Assembly: GCA_039111635.1 (NCBI GenBank)
Contig: JBCAQO010000002.1
Location: forward strand, 3,038,001 to 3,102,000
Reading direction: 5' to 3'
Origin: Heterobasidion occidentale
Taxonomy: Eukaryota > Basidiomycota > Agaricomycetes > Russulales > Bondarzewiaceae
Length of the DNA stretch: 64,000 nt
Shown: one piece after another, positions 50,201-60,089 of the stretch
Layout: the number at the start of each line of letters is the position of its first letter
Position numbering within the stretch: the first letter of the stretch is position 1
Notes under the pieces: model-generated
The model's database searches: none
Told to the model about the DNA's origin: nothing
The model's input: only the letters and a program-made list of their open reading frames with translations
Position numbers and translations under genes: made by a program

Positions 50201-51126
50201 ACGGCGCCGACGTTAACAAGATTGGGGGCCATTATGGGAACGCACTGCAGGCAGCATGTTGCGGAGGTTACGAAGCAGCGCCAGGCAAAGACTTAGGTGC
50301 CGACAGCCTGATGGACGGTGACTACGGGAATAGACTGCAATCTGAGGATTTTGAAGCAGTAATGCGGTTGCTGGTGGACAAGGGCGCCGATGTCAATGGA
50401 GTGGGGGGTTACTACGGAACCGCGCTGCAGGCTGCATCTCAGAGCGGACGCGAAGCGTTGGTGCGGTGGCTGGTAGACAACGGCGCCGATATCAATAAGT
50501 CGGGAGGCTATTATGGGAACCCACTACTGGCGGCGTGCTCTAGAGGTCACGAAGCAATCGTGCGACTCCTGCTAGATCTAGGGGCTGAAGTGAACGCCCA
50601 GGAGAAATACCACGGGAACGCGCTGCACGCAGCATGCGCAGGAGGTCATGAAGCTATCGTGATCCTGTTGTTGGAAAGAGGTGCTAAGGTGAACATGTTT
50701 GGGGGATGGCGGGGGTATGCGCTGCGAGCCGCATGTTGGGAGGGTCACACGACAATCGTGCGGCTGCTGCTAGACCGAGGGGCTGAGGTAAATGTGCAGG
50801 GAGGAGCACACTGGAACGCGCTCTACACGGCGTGCTTGATGGGCCAGAAGGAAGTCGTGAAGCTGCTGCTGGACCGCGGTGCCGAGGTGAACGAGCAGCC
50901 GAATGTGGAACCACACGTCAACGCCTTGCAGATGGCATGCATGAGAGGCGACGAAGCGATCATTCGAATGCTGCTGGACCAAGGCGCCGATGTGAGTGCA
51001 GCAGGAGAATGTCACGGCAACGCACTTCAGATGGCGTCAACAGGAGGTCGCGAAGCAATCATGAGATTGTTGCTGGATCGAGGTGTCGAGGTGAATGCAC
51101 AGGGGTCCCGCGGGAATGGCTTGTAA
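47225..51126 (+). CDS. STAND/NLR-like receptor: Goodbye - NACHT - ankyrin repeats
   Basis: Fungal NOD-like receptor candidate. The N-terminal 'Goodbye' domain ('VWVSAMEQYKQDAKRDLL', 'VLEPVLRLIGLLSESVDGSL', 'AAKNVGAHYDTIVKMFEELS', 'LAQLLATLGVTTKSIKQ') covers 47320-48060. The linker 'RLSPPDPSTNHNAACQMRHG' then leads to 'GDWFIRGEEFQRW' and the NACHT core: Walker A 'WVHGIPGNGKTIL' (intron inside, 48355-48402) and Walker B 'TYIVLDALDEC' near 48755-48790. The winged-helix-like arm includes 'FQWVRCQLDPLRKC', 'LPETLDATYDRML' and 'LSHSSIKDYLVSERI'. About twelve ankyrin units fill 49951-51118. Two places need frame changes not explained by clear introns: 48060-48190 and 49480-49530. The gene may be a recent pseudogene, have unusual introns, or contain errors. 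Homologues act in non-self recognition and programmed cell death; that role is inferred. Confidence 0.8.
49951..51118 (+). repeat. Ankyrin repeat array of the STAND receptor
   Basis: About twelve units of roughly 33-34 residues (99-102 bp) follow the pattern NALxAACxxGHEAIVRLLLDxGAxVNxxGGxYG. Units 4 and 5 (about 50250-50400) are degenerate and shortened. The others differ mainly at a few positions around the turn and at the start of the second helix. Such internally homogeneous ankyrin arrays are the presumed ligand-sensing part of fungal NLRs. Confidence 0.9.
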
Positions 51127-51740
51127 TCGGCATCGTCTCTTGGACATATACGAAGCTGGAAAAATGCATTGTGAAGGCGCTGCGGGACGCCGGTGCTAGA
51201 ATCTACCACATGTCGTCCACGGCGTGCTCATACAAGTACTTACCAGTTCATTCAGCAGTCATCGGTGGAGATGTTGAAAAGCGGCGGTCTGCGCGCAGGC
51301 TATCCATATGATGAAGCTGAACATCAAAGTCCAGCAGACACTGTACAGCATTGATTAACGGTATTATTCTTCTCAACCAGATTTCGACGCGACATTGAAC
51401 ACCGTTGAGCATCGTTGAGAGTAATACTGATGCTCTTTGCGATACATCACAAGACGCGCCATGAGGTCCACTTACTCGTCCGACTATCATCAACAAGGAG
51501 ATTTGAAATCAGTCGAGAAGATGTAAATGACAGTCTGAAACGGTCCTCGGTGCTCACCGTATTTAAGTATGGTTCGCGCTGTGGCAGTCTGGGTAAAAGG
51601 GAAACTAAACGGATACTAATAGCTAAGATGTGCGACGCCAGCGTGGGAAGGATGACTCGGACCGTTTGTGAGTCTCTTGTCGCTCGACTTCCAATCCGTG
51701 CTCGTCATCCATGGTGATCTCCAACAGTTCTCCAACACAG
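51127..51740. other. Region between the receptor and the copia LTR
   Basis: About 600 bp. Just past the ankyrin stop, another frame (to 51311) reads 'KLEKCIVKALRDAGARIYHM', which resembles one more ankyrin helix pair, so the original C-terminus may have extended here. The rest shows no coding motif. Confidence 0.45.
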
Positions 51741-52041
51741 TGTAGAAATCTAGAGTAGAACTGACTCAGCCTCGCACGAGTAACGCGAAGGTCTATATAT
51801 TCACCTAGAGTAGAACTGACTACAATAGGGTAAGCAATAGATATGGAAAGGTAAACTATATGGGGCTCACCTCAGCCTCGCACGAGTAACGCGAAGGTCT
51901 GAGGAAGCCCGGACATGAGACCGCAAGTATATAACAGAAGATAGCAGTTCCGGTACCGAAAGAATAACAAATGTAAGGTACGATACTTCCGTAAACCCCG
52001 AAACTGCTCTGTAGTGCTCCGAGCGAGTTGCACCTTCAACA
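51741..52041 (-). repeat. Copia 3' LTR
   Basis: On the minus strand the LTR begins TGTTGAAGG at 52041, immediately after the polypurine tract GAGGGGGAG, and probably ends TTTCTACA at 51741. The right edge is firm. The left edge is inferred from the TG...CA rule, because the partner LTR is not in the window. Internal duplications are present: a 30-bp unit at 51765-51794 recurs at 51871-51900, and 17 bp at 51750-51766 recur at 51805-51821. Confidence 0.7.
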
Positions 52042-52048
52042 CTCCCCC

Positions 52049-52492
52049 TCAAGCCGCACGGAGACCAAGCTCGACCGCAAAGTGCTTGACCTTGGCCGAT
52101 GGCAGGGCCTTGGTTAACACGTCGGCTACCATGTCATCCGTCGGGCAATAAACCAACCTCAACTTCCCTTCCTCGATAACCCAACGAATGAAGTGATACC
52201 TCACATCAATGTGCTTCAAGCGCGCATGGTACTGGTGATCCTGGGTAAGAGCAATGGCGGACTGATTGTCGGAGAAAAGGACTGTCGCTTCGGGAATGGG
52301 CTCGAGAACCTCTTTGATGAGAGATCGAAGCCAGAGAGCCTCCTTTGTAGCGTGCGTAGCGGCTACGTACTCACTCTCGGTTGTCGAGAGAGAGACAATC
52401 TCCTGTCGCTTTGAACTCCATGAGACAGCACCTCCATCAATGATGAACGCGTAGCCCGAAACGGCGCGTCGGTCCTCCGCCATACTCCCATC
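52049..52492 (-). pseudogene. Copia RNase H fragment
   Basis: Reads 'EDRRAVSGYAFIIDGGAVSW', 'STTESEYVAATHATKEALWL', 'LFSDNQSAIALTQDHQYHAR' and 'HIDVRYHFIRWVIEEGKLRL', the standard copia RNase H blocks, and ends 'KHFAVELGLRAA' just before the polypurine tract. The acidic residues expected of the active site (E in TESEY, D in SDNQSA) are present. The 5' part of the domain is separated from it by the DNA transposon. Confidence 0.93.
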
Positions 52493-52765
52493 CACCGCAC
52501 ATTGCCCCCATTTATCCCCAGGGGATATTCGGGGTATATTAGCAATATTTCTTGAATATACCCGGAATATACCAGGGAGGGAATATCCCCCAAATATCCC
52601 CAGTCATTCCCAACTGGGAGATGACTCATCCACTTCGACGGACACCTGACCCGTGCGCGTTGCCAGATCCGGACGCGTCGAAATTTCTTCAAGTCGTCCT
52701 TCTTTCCCTCGACACCCCATTGCATATATCTCCACAGCCCTCAATAAACACCTGTTTTTTTACAC

Positions 52766-53077
52766 ATGTCCTTGAGAACCAAGAATCCTGACCCTCTTTT
52801 CGAAGAATGCCCTTGTGAACGATGCCTTGCGCAAACACCGCCTCTCCGCCAGCACTGCCGCACCATTCATCGACACCTCCAACGTCAACACACGGATATG
52901 CTGACCGCAGCGCTTTTAGCGGCAAGAAAGAGAAAGGGTCCGGCGAAGCGAGTACAAGAGAAACCATTCAATACCAGACAGCAGGGCGCGATGGATGGGC
53001 TAGATGAAGAGTGCCAACTCCGAAGTAGCACACCAATGAACCTTGGTGAGTTTTATTCCCTCCAAAAATTCTTTTGA
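52766..53077 (+). pseudogene. Cys-rich N-terminal fragment inside the DNA transposon
   Basis: Starts 'MSLRTKNPDPLFEECPCERC' and continues 'TPPLRQHCRTIHRHLQRQHT', giving a CPCxxC motif followed by His-rich sequence. This resembles the N-terminal zinc region of large basidiomycete transposases of the Plavaka/KDZ type, judged from memory. No catalytic domain follows. Downstream frames (to 53215) give only about 30 more residues before a stop. Confidence 0.45.
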
Positions 53078-53504
53078 ATGCTCCAGTACTATTGCTGATG
53101 TTTAAATTCTTATTTTACAAGATGACGCAGAACAGGTCAGCATATATGCGTCCGACGCTTCGTCGGACGCGAGTGCAATGCATCCGCTACTGCAGTGCCT
53201 TGAACAATCCTGACGTCGGCTGTGCACTCTCGCGCATGCTGTGAGATCCAGGTTCGACGGTTGGTGCAGGAATGTGTCTGTGCGTGGGCGCGCTTTGATG
53301 GGATCGACGGAGGTCGGTTGGCTGTGAATGCATGGATGCGAGTGCAGTCGTCAACGCGTGAGCGGCGAGAACAGACTGAAGGGTGGGTGCAGGTGGGGTG
53401 CGTTTAAGACTCGGAGGGATCGGTGTCGGCACTGGCGGTGTCGGCACTGGCGCGCCGGGTTCGCGGGGCGGTTTCAGAATCAGCCTCGGCGGCCGTCGCG
53501 TTAG

Positions 53505-53645
53505 AGTCGGTGCGGCAACAGCAGCAGCAACATCGAGCGGTGTTGCCGCAGCAGCAGCAGCAGCAACCTCACGGGACGGTGCTGCCGCAACAGCAGCAGC
53601 AACCTCACGGAACGGTCCTGCTGCAACAGCAGCAAGAGCATTCTC
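53505..53645. repeat. CAG/GCA trinucleotide tracts inside the DNA transposon
   Basis: Several runs of CAG/GCA repeats, separated by related CTCACGGnACGGT words, form a tandem array of roughly 33-bp units. They read as poly-Gln or poly-Ala depending on frame and strand. Confidence 0.85.
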
Positions 53646-54468
53646 CTGAGCTGATTGCGCTGTCGAGGGCATGCACGCAAGTATTGCAGTCTGTGAGTGC
53701 GTTGTTCCATCTCGTTAACCGTTGCTCAACACTGACCTTTTTACGAGGCGCAGGTTTCCCGTTCATCGAGGTGTCGCACTTGTGCGTCCTACTGCCTGCG
53801 AACTCGTGGGGTGCTCGACACGACGCTTCTTTGGGTCGTCTCGACGCGGCGACGGTGGAACTCTCTCCATGGTACGGAGAGATGGTGGATAATTACCTGA
53901 TGGGGCGATGTCGGAGGGTTCCCTGACCCACTGGTACGTGCTTCCGTTTCTCACCAGGTTGTGGCCCTCGGTACTGATCGAGGGTACCTTGCAGTGTGTA
54001 TGGCGAGGTATGGGGTGAGGACGAGTAAGCGGGGTGTGGCAATGTTGTCCCTTTTTTGCAGCACGGCCGCGACGTGGATTCTTGACCACGAGGTCATGAA
54101 CCTTCCAGCAGGGATTCGCCCGATTTTTCTTCCGAGTTATGTTTTGTGGATCCCTCGCCTGTAGATCTTCGTGTAGCCTCGAATGGCTTAATTGTATTTG
54201 ATTAATGATTAAATATATGTTTTATTTATCTATCTGGCGCTTTTAGAAGCCGTAATTAAATGTTCTGGAGCTGCAATATTCCTGGAATATACTGTGGATA
54301 TACCGAGCCTCGAATATCCCCCAGGGATATTCAAGGTATGTTGTGACTATTAGTTAGATAAAACTCTAATAAACCGATGGGGGGTCTGGGAATATTCACA
54401 GTATATACTGGATATATTACTTATATAACCCGAATATGCTCGGGGGATATTGGGGGCAATGTGCTGTG

Positions 54469-55673
54469 ATCAGCATCACCATACCCGACCAACTTCTTTT
54501 CAACATCACCGTACATCAGCCAGAGATCGCACGTGCCCTTCAAGTACTGGAACACACGTTTGACCGCCTGCCAGTGCGTTCGCCCAGGGGCAGCGGAGAA
54601 ACGCGAGAGGGTTTGCACAGCAAATGCTATGTCCGGCCGCGTACCGAGTGCAGCATACATGAGTGCGCCAACTGCCTCGCGGTATGGCACATCTCGCATT
54701 GCCGCAATCTGGTCGGTACTGCGCGGGGACTGCTCGCTGGTCAGGCGTGACTGAGTATCCATGGGGACAGCAAGTGGCTTGAGGTACTCAAAACCAAAAC
54801 GGCGGATGATCGCGTCAATATATGCCCGTTGCGAGAGACCTAGAGTGCGCGCAACACGATTACGTGTGATCTCGATGCCTAAGAGCCAGTGGAGTTCCCC
54901 GAGATCAGTGACTTCAACATGTTCTCGAAGCTGGGCCTTGAAAGCAATGATGATGGTAAGTGTCGAGGCTGCTATCGTGCAGTCATCAACATGAACCACA
55001 ACAATAAGTACACCTGCGGAGTCGCGTCGGTAAAAAACTGCCTGGTCAACCTGTGCCTGTGAGAGCCCCATCGAGTCTACGAAGATCTGTACCAGCTTCT
55101 GGTACCATCGTCGACCAGACTGTTTTAGACCATACAAGGTACGCTGTAGACGTAGGACGCGGCCGTTGAGATCGGGAGGGGCATAACCAGGCGGTGGTCA
55201 CATGAAGATAACCTCGTCGGAAGTGAGGTCACCATTCAGGTACGCGCCCTTGATGTCGACCTGGTGAAGTTCGAGATCGAGACGGTTAGCAAGCGCAAGT
55301 ACAGTGCGAACAGACGCGAGCTTTGCAACGGGGGCATAGGTGTCAAAATAATCGACGCCTGGGACTTGGCTAAAGCCTTGCGCGACGAGTCTTGCTTTGT
55401 ACCGCACAACGTTCCCGGCGGCATCCTTCTTGGCTTTGAAGACCCACTTCGACCCTACGACGTTTGCATCGTCCGGTGCCCTCTCCAATCTCCAGGTACC
55501 GGCCTTCCTCAAAGTCTCCAGCTCCTCTTCGATCGCCGCCTCCCACAAATGCCAGTCCGGCCTCCTGCGCGCCTCTGCAACCGTCCTCGGTTCCAACGCC
55601 TCCATGTCCGCCGTCACCGCCGCTAGCGCGTACTCCGTCTCCCACTCCTCTTCGGCCTCGTCGAGCGCCCGCC
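54469..55673 (-). pseudogene. Copia reverse transcriptase
   Basis: Recognisable RT blocks: 'WHLWEAAIEEELETLRKAGT', 'GSKWVFKAKKDAAGNVVRYK', 'ARLVAQGFSQVPGVDYFDTY', 'PVAKLASVRTVLALA', 'LHQVDIKGAYLNGDL', 'LYGLKQSGRRWYQKL', and the active-site motif VVVHVDDCTIA (His in place of the usual Tyr of YVDD). A TGA at 55199-55197 interrupts the frame between 'DEVIFM' and 'PPPGYAP'. The RT frame is also offset from integrase by a single-base shift near 55680. The RNase H start ('LVGYGDAD') ends at the DNA-transposon boundary. Confidence 0.93.
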
Positions 55674-57316
55674 CTCTGCAAACTCCGCAAGCTCCTCCTC
55701 AACTCGGTCTCGGTGCGGCGGCGCTTGCAGGCCGCGCGTGAAGAGGCCGTCAGACGGCCGCGCGGACGTGCAGCCGACTCCGCTACTGAGCTCGCGGACG
55801 TAGCGGCTCGGTTTGCGCTCGCGTCGTGGCCGTCCGGCGTCGGGCTCGTGTAGGTGCCCGGCTGCGTCGTCGTCGTGAGTGGGTGCGCCATGGGTAGGGA
55901 CGGTCGTGGCGCCGTCGTTGGGCGATGGGGGTGACGCGGGGACGTTAGGGTGGGCGGTTGTAGTCGTGGTTGAGGAAGACGCCGCGCTCTGCGCGTCCGT
56001 TCTGGGAACGCCGGGGTTTGCCGGGTCGTCCCGCGGTTCAACGCCAGGAGTCGACGGGCGCTCGTCTGCGCTTCCCTCGTCAAACTCAACCGCCACCTCC
56101 TCCCCCTCGAGCCCCGGTGACGACGAGTCGAAGAACAGGTTCCGTTCCACGGTTACCTGCCCTGTCTTTGGCCAATACACCCGGAAACCCTCTGATTGTT
56201 CATCAACACCCATCCACCTGCCCTCCTCAACTCTACCACTCAACTTGGATGTGGGCTTAGCCTTGGACTTGACCCACACCTTCTTGCCCCACTCTAGCAC
56301 ACCCCGAAGGCTCGGCTTCTTCCCCGTAGCCATCTCGTATGGCGTGGCACCGTCGGGCAGCGCGCTCGTTGGTGTCCGATTTTTCAACCAGACCACGTGA
56401 CGAGCTGCCTCACCCCATAGGAAGCGGGGAAGGCCGCTTGCGTGCAGCAGTGCGCGTACACGCTCGGCAATCGTACGGTTGAGACGTTCCGCAACACCGT
56501 TGTGTTCGGGCGTGTCGTGGACCGTCAACCGCTGTGTCATGCCGTGATCTTCGAGGAATGCAACAAACTCCTTCCCGGTGTACTCGCCACCTCGGTCGGA
56601 GTGCAGGATCTTGACTGTCACGTTGTGCTGGGTCTTGTACCACGCGGTGAGCTTCTGGTAAGTGCTGAATGTCTCGTCCTTCTTGCGCAGAAAGTAAATA
56701 TGCGAAAGACGGCTGTGGTCGTCTGTGTAGGTGACCCAGTATCGGCGGCCATGCCTTGTTGCGACGGGGGCGGGACCCCAGAGATCCGAGTGCACCTCGT
56801 CACCAAGTGCTTTCGCACGTTCCCCATCGCGTCGCTTTGGGACCGGCTTGCGCGTAGCCTTGGCATACACGCACGCCTCGCAGAATGAGGGTGTGGTGTC
56901 TGAGGTGTCGAGCCGGACTCCAGTCACGAAACCACGTTCAACCATCCGACGCGCAACATTTGGAGAGATGTGGCCGAGACGGGCATGAAGCTGATCAATG
57001 GTGAGCTTCTCGACTGCTGCATTTGCCTCCTCATAAGCTGACCCCTGCATAACTGCATAGATACCACGTTGCGAGCGTGGCACCTCCCCGACCTTTCTGC
57101 CTGACGGTGTGCGGATTGTGCATACGCCGTTCACAAAGGTGGTCGAGAAACCAAGCTCATCGAGGCGTCCAACCGACACAAGAGTGTAGCCCACCTCGGG
57201 AGCATAGAGCACCTCGGTAAGTCTTAGCTGAGAAGCTTCGACACCGTTCGGAATGTCAATGACTAATTCCCCTTTCCCAACAGCTTGGAAACTTGTCTTT
57301 GCTGCGGACTGGAAAG
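55623..57316 (-). pseudogene. Copia GAG-pre-integrase and integrase
   Basis: An uninterrupted frame carries the post-protease block 'LTEVLYAPEVGYTLVSVGRL', the zinc-binding pre-integrase H-H-C-C pattern ('LHARLGHISP' then 'FCEACVYAKATRKP'), and the integrase core with D ('DEVHSDLWGP'), D ('YTDDHSRLSHIYFLRKKDET') and 'LHSDRGGEYTGKEF' followed by E in 'HNGVAERLNRTIAERVRALL'. It ends in a Pro/Ser-rich hinge and then a wrong-frame stop at 55623 caused by a one-base shift. Confidence 0.92.
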
Positions 57317-58150
57317 TGTTAGGACCGCGTCCTAACACGTGCTTCGCACGTGAGTGGATGGGCTGGTCAAGTGCTTCGGACTTGTTGCAGACTTGGACCG
57401 CTTTCTATGACTCGTTACCATTTACATGCTAACGCATGAACGCTGACCTTTGGTTCCTGATTCTTGATGTGGACAGACATTGGTTCCTGACCCCCGTTCC
57501 TGGTTCTTGATCGATCGAAGATGTGGATGGACATTAGTGATTGGATTACTATATTTGGTTATATGGCAGGTCGATGAGGTATTCTAGCTTACGGATCTCG
57601 ATCGTTGACTTCGGTACCTGAGAAGCGCACGGACCAGATCGCGATCCTGCCCTAGACACTTCTGTACGTAAATAGCCGAGATGAGCTTCTAAGAAGCTCA
57701 GCTCGTTCACCTGTAATACACTCGATCTCTGCACTGCACCCGGCGTCTGGCTACCTTCTTAGCCCACGCTTCGTGATCTCTGTCAGATCTGAGAAACTCT
57801 TTGCACGGTCTGACGAAGCACTGGACTCGTCTCCCTTCCCTCCCCTCCCTCTACTCATCCGCTTCTATACCGGGTTAGCTGCCTACCGCGTTCTCAGTTG
57901 GACACCCCCTCGTGTCATCTGTTGGACAGGAGAAGATCATCCGGTTCCTCCTCATCATCGAGAAGACCTCGAAGATCACCTTCTCAATCTCTTCGAGAGT
58001 AAAGCCGACAGCGACCCCGAGTTCCTCGAAAGAGCCCAAAGACGATCCATCGTCTTCATCCATTGGAGTCTACGACTATACGAACCAGTGGAGGTTTAGC
58101 CTAGGGACCCCTTCGTGCATCGGTGCACGTGATAGGTCTCCGACCTAACA
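57317..58150. repeat. Solo LTR (TGTTAGG...CCTAACA) inserted in copia
   Basis: An 834-bp element beginning TGTTAGGACC and ending GACCTAACA, flanked by the 5-bp direct repeat GAAAG (57312-57316 and 58151-58155). It splits the copia protease from the pre-integrase domain. No internal retrotransposon sequence is present, so this is a solo LTR left after LTR-LTR recombination. The first 40 bp contain two nested palindromes (GTTAGGAC-CGC-GTCCTAAC and CACGTGC-TTC-GCACGTG). Confidence 0.9.
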
Positions 58151-58155
58151 GAAAG

Positions 58156-58690
58156 GCTTTGGGGGGATCTCCGTGAAGGTCTCAAAGTCGTCACGGTACG
58201 GGGAGAGGTGTCGCGTGGCACCGGAATCAAAGATAGCGCGGCGATGCCTGCTGCGGGCTGCACTATTGACACCTGGAAGAACAGCAGCGGATAACTCTGG
58301 CTCGTCAGTCATGTTGGCGACGGAGGTGTCATTGTGCACTGAGTCGGGGTTGACGCCGCTGGTGGAACTGGCCAGGTCCCGCGCAACATCACCATACACT
58401 TCCGGACACATATCCCCTGCCCATGCCTCGAACTCTCCGCCCTCATCTTCCTCCATCTCCGAGAACCAGCCCCCTTCATCATCATCTAATGTAGGCACAC
58501 TGTCACTAGCGTCGCTGCCTGACACTGAATATAGACTCGGCATCGAACCGTGGCCTTCGTCGTCATCTACCTCCGATGCACCAGACATGCTTTCGGCTAT
58601 CCAGAAGCCATCGCTGTCGGAGTCGTAGTCGACGGCCACATTTGCAGACCCGGTGGTTTTCAAGCCAGACTTGCTTGATGAGCTGCCGTC
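58156..58690 (-). pseudogene. Copia linker and protease fragment
   Basis: Reads 'KTTGSANVAVDYDSDSDGFW', a long acidic Ser/Asp linker, then 'AIFDSGATRHLSPYRDDFET', with the DSGA aspartic-protease triad of copia elements, up to the solo-LTR junction at 'EIPPKP'. It continues in the same sense at 57316 on the other side of the LTR. The upstream edge at 58691 abuts a second LTR. Confidence 0.9.
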
Positions 58691-59425
58691 TGTTAGGACC
58701 GCGTCCTAACACGTGCTTCGCACGTGAGTGGATGGGCTGGTCAAGTGCTTCGGACTTGTTGCAGACTCGGACCGCTTTTCATGACTCCTTACCATTTACA
58801 TGCTAACGCATGAACGCTGATCTCTGGTTCCTGATTCTTGATGTGGACAGACATTGGTTCCTGACCCCCGTTCCTGGTTCTTGATCAATCGAAGATGTGG
58901 ATGGACATTAGTGATCGGATTACTATATTTGGTTATACGGCAGGTCGATGAGGTATTCTAGCTTATGGATCTCGATCGTTGACTTCGGTACCTGAGAAGC
59001 GCACGGACCAGATCGCGATCCTGCCCTAGACACTTCTGTACGTAAATAGCCGAGATGAGCTTCTAAGAAGCTCAGCTCGTTCACCTGTAATACACTCGAT
59101 CTCTGCACTGCACCCGGCGTCTGGCTACCTTCTTAGCCCACGCTTCGTGATCTCTGTCAGATCTGAGAAATCTCTTTGCACGGTCTGACGAAGCACTGGA
59201 CTCGTCTCCCTTCCCTCCCCTCCCTCTACTCATCCGCTTCTATACCGGGCTAGCTGCCTACCGCGTTCTCAGTTGGACACCCCCTCGTGTCATCTGTTGG
59301 ACAGGAGAAGATCATCCGGTTCCTCCTCATCATCGAGAAGACCTCGAAGATCACCTTCTCAATCTCTTCGAGAGTAAAGCCGACAGCGACCCCGAGTTCC
59401 TCGAAAGAGCCCAAAGACGATCCAT
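58691..59425. repeat. Second copy of the TGTTAGG LTR, split by Ty3/gypsy
   Basis: Near-identical to 57317-58050 over about 735 bp. I count roughly eleven substitutions and one 1-bp insertion by eye. It stops at 59425, about 100 bp short of the other copy's end, where a different LTR (TGTTATGAC) begins. The rest should lie beyond the right edge of the window, after the Ty3 element. Confidence 0.9.
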
Positions 59426-60046
59426 TGTTATGACTTGACCGATCGGGGCCCTTCACGGCCGGTCTAACCGATGGATCAAGCATCACATGCTAGGCGGCTC
59501 CACTTACGGAGCGTACATCAAGGTATTCGGCATGTCCTTAGGAGCCGACAAGACCGATGGTTCTCCAAGACATCGGTAGAGGCTATATGAGAGGGACATG
59601 AGGCTTACGGAGTTCACACAGTGATAAGGGAGGCATTCACATGCCATGGGCTTAGGGCTTATGGGTAAGCACCTCGTCGCACCATGATGGATCAGTGCGA
59701 CTGGAGAAGTACAAGAGTAGGCGCCGATGAGAAAGACGGCGGCCACAGCTCTCCTAGGATGGAAACCTGGAGAAGCACACGGACTCTTACCCTATACCCC
59801 ATACAGTATATAAGGCCCATAGAATAGGCTGAGGATCTTCAGTCTATTCTCTTTCGTTCATTCGTATCTTCGAATACGAACCTCTTCGTTCCCCTGTATC
59901 CACACATACAGGATTCTTAGAGCCAATCATTATTCCCTCCTGTATCAACGCCTGATACAGTCGAGACTCTGTCCACCACTCAGTCCATTGTGCGACCTAG
60001 GGAAGAACCTGTTACTCTTGGGTTACTGAACGAGTAGTTCGTAACA
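59426..60046 (+). repeat. 5' LTR of a Ty3/gypsy element
   Basis: A 621-bp sequence beginning TGTTATGAC and ending GTAACA, with the coding region starting shortly after. A TATA-like box TATATAAG lies at 59807-59814, followed by a pyrimidine-rich presumed start area. The five bases before it, TCCAT (59421-59425), should recur after the 3' LTR outside the window. The primer-binding site directly after 60046 does not match a tRNA end that I recognise. Confidence 0.75.
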
Positions 60047-60089
60047 CTAGAATAGACTCGCTTTTGCCCCTACCTTGCACCACACTCTG

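Larger units (their letters stand above)
52493..54468. mobile_element. CACTA-type (CMC superfamily, possibly Plavaka) DNA transposon, non-autonomous
   Basis: A 1,976-bp insertion in the copia RNase H region. Terminal inverted repeats agree over CAC(A/C)GCACATTGCCCCCA at 52493 and, inverted, at 54468. The 3-bp target duplication ATC is found at 52490-52492 and 54469-54471. Ends starting CAC plus a 3-bp duplication are the hallmark of CACTA-like elements. Both subterminal regions (52510-52610 and 54270-54455) are packed with GGAATATACC/AATATCCCC-like words in both orientations, like CACTA transposase-binding repeats. Only a short zinc-like coding piece and low-complexity sequence lie inside, so the copy depends on a transposase elsewhere. 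Confidence 0.85.
51741..58690 (-). mobile_element. Ty1/copia retrotransposon (minus strand), disrupted by two insertions
   Basis: In minus-strand order the following can be read: protease (58690-58156), GAG-pre-integrase and integrase (57316-55623), reverse transcriptase (55673-54469), RNase H (52492-52049), polypurine tract, and 3' LTR (52041-51741). The order protease-integrase-RT-RNaseH is diagnostic of the copia superfamily. A solo LTR (57317-58150) sits between protease and integrase, and a DNA transposon (52493-54468) sits inside RNase H. A frameshift near 55680, a stop codon at 55199-55197 and these insertions make it dead. The gag end and 5' LTR are not in the window; the copia sequence stops where another LTR begins at 58691. 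Confidence 0.92.

Noticed and set aside
55370..56089. 239-codon minus-strand frame overlapping the copia integrase-RT hinge
   Set aside because: An out-of-frame reading of the Pro/Ser-rich hinge. The real coding sense lies in the two other minus-strand frames.
57549..57734. 61-residue minus-strand frame, repeated nearly identically at 58923-59108
   Set aside because: Its conservation follows from the two LTR copies being near-identical DNA. No start context or domain suggests a real gene.
58151..58690. Possibility that the two TGTTAGG LTRs flank one complete retroelement
   Set aside because: The sequence between them is copia protease in frame with the piece beyond the first LTR, and the first LTR has its own GAAAG target duplication, so it is an independent solo LTR.
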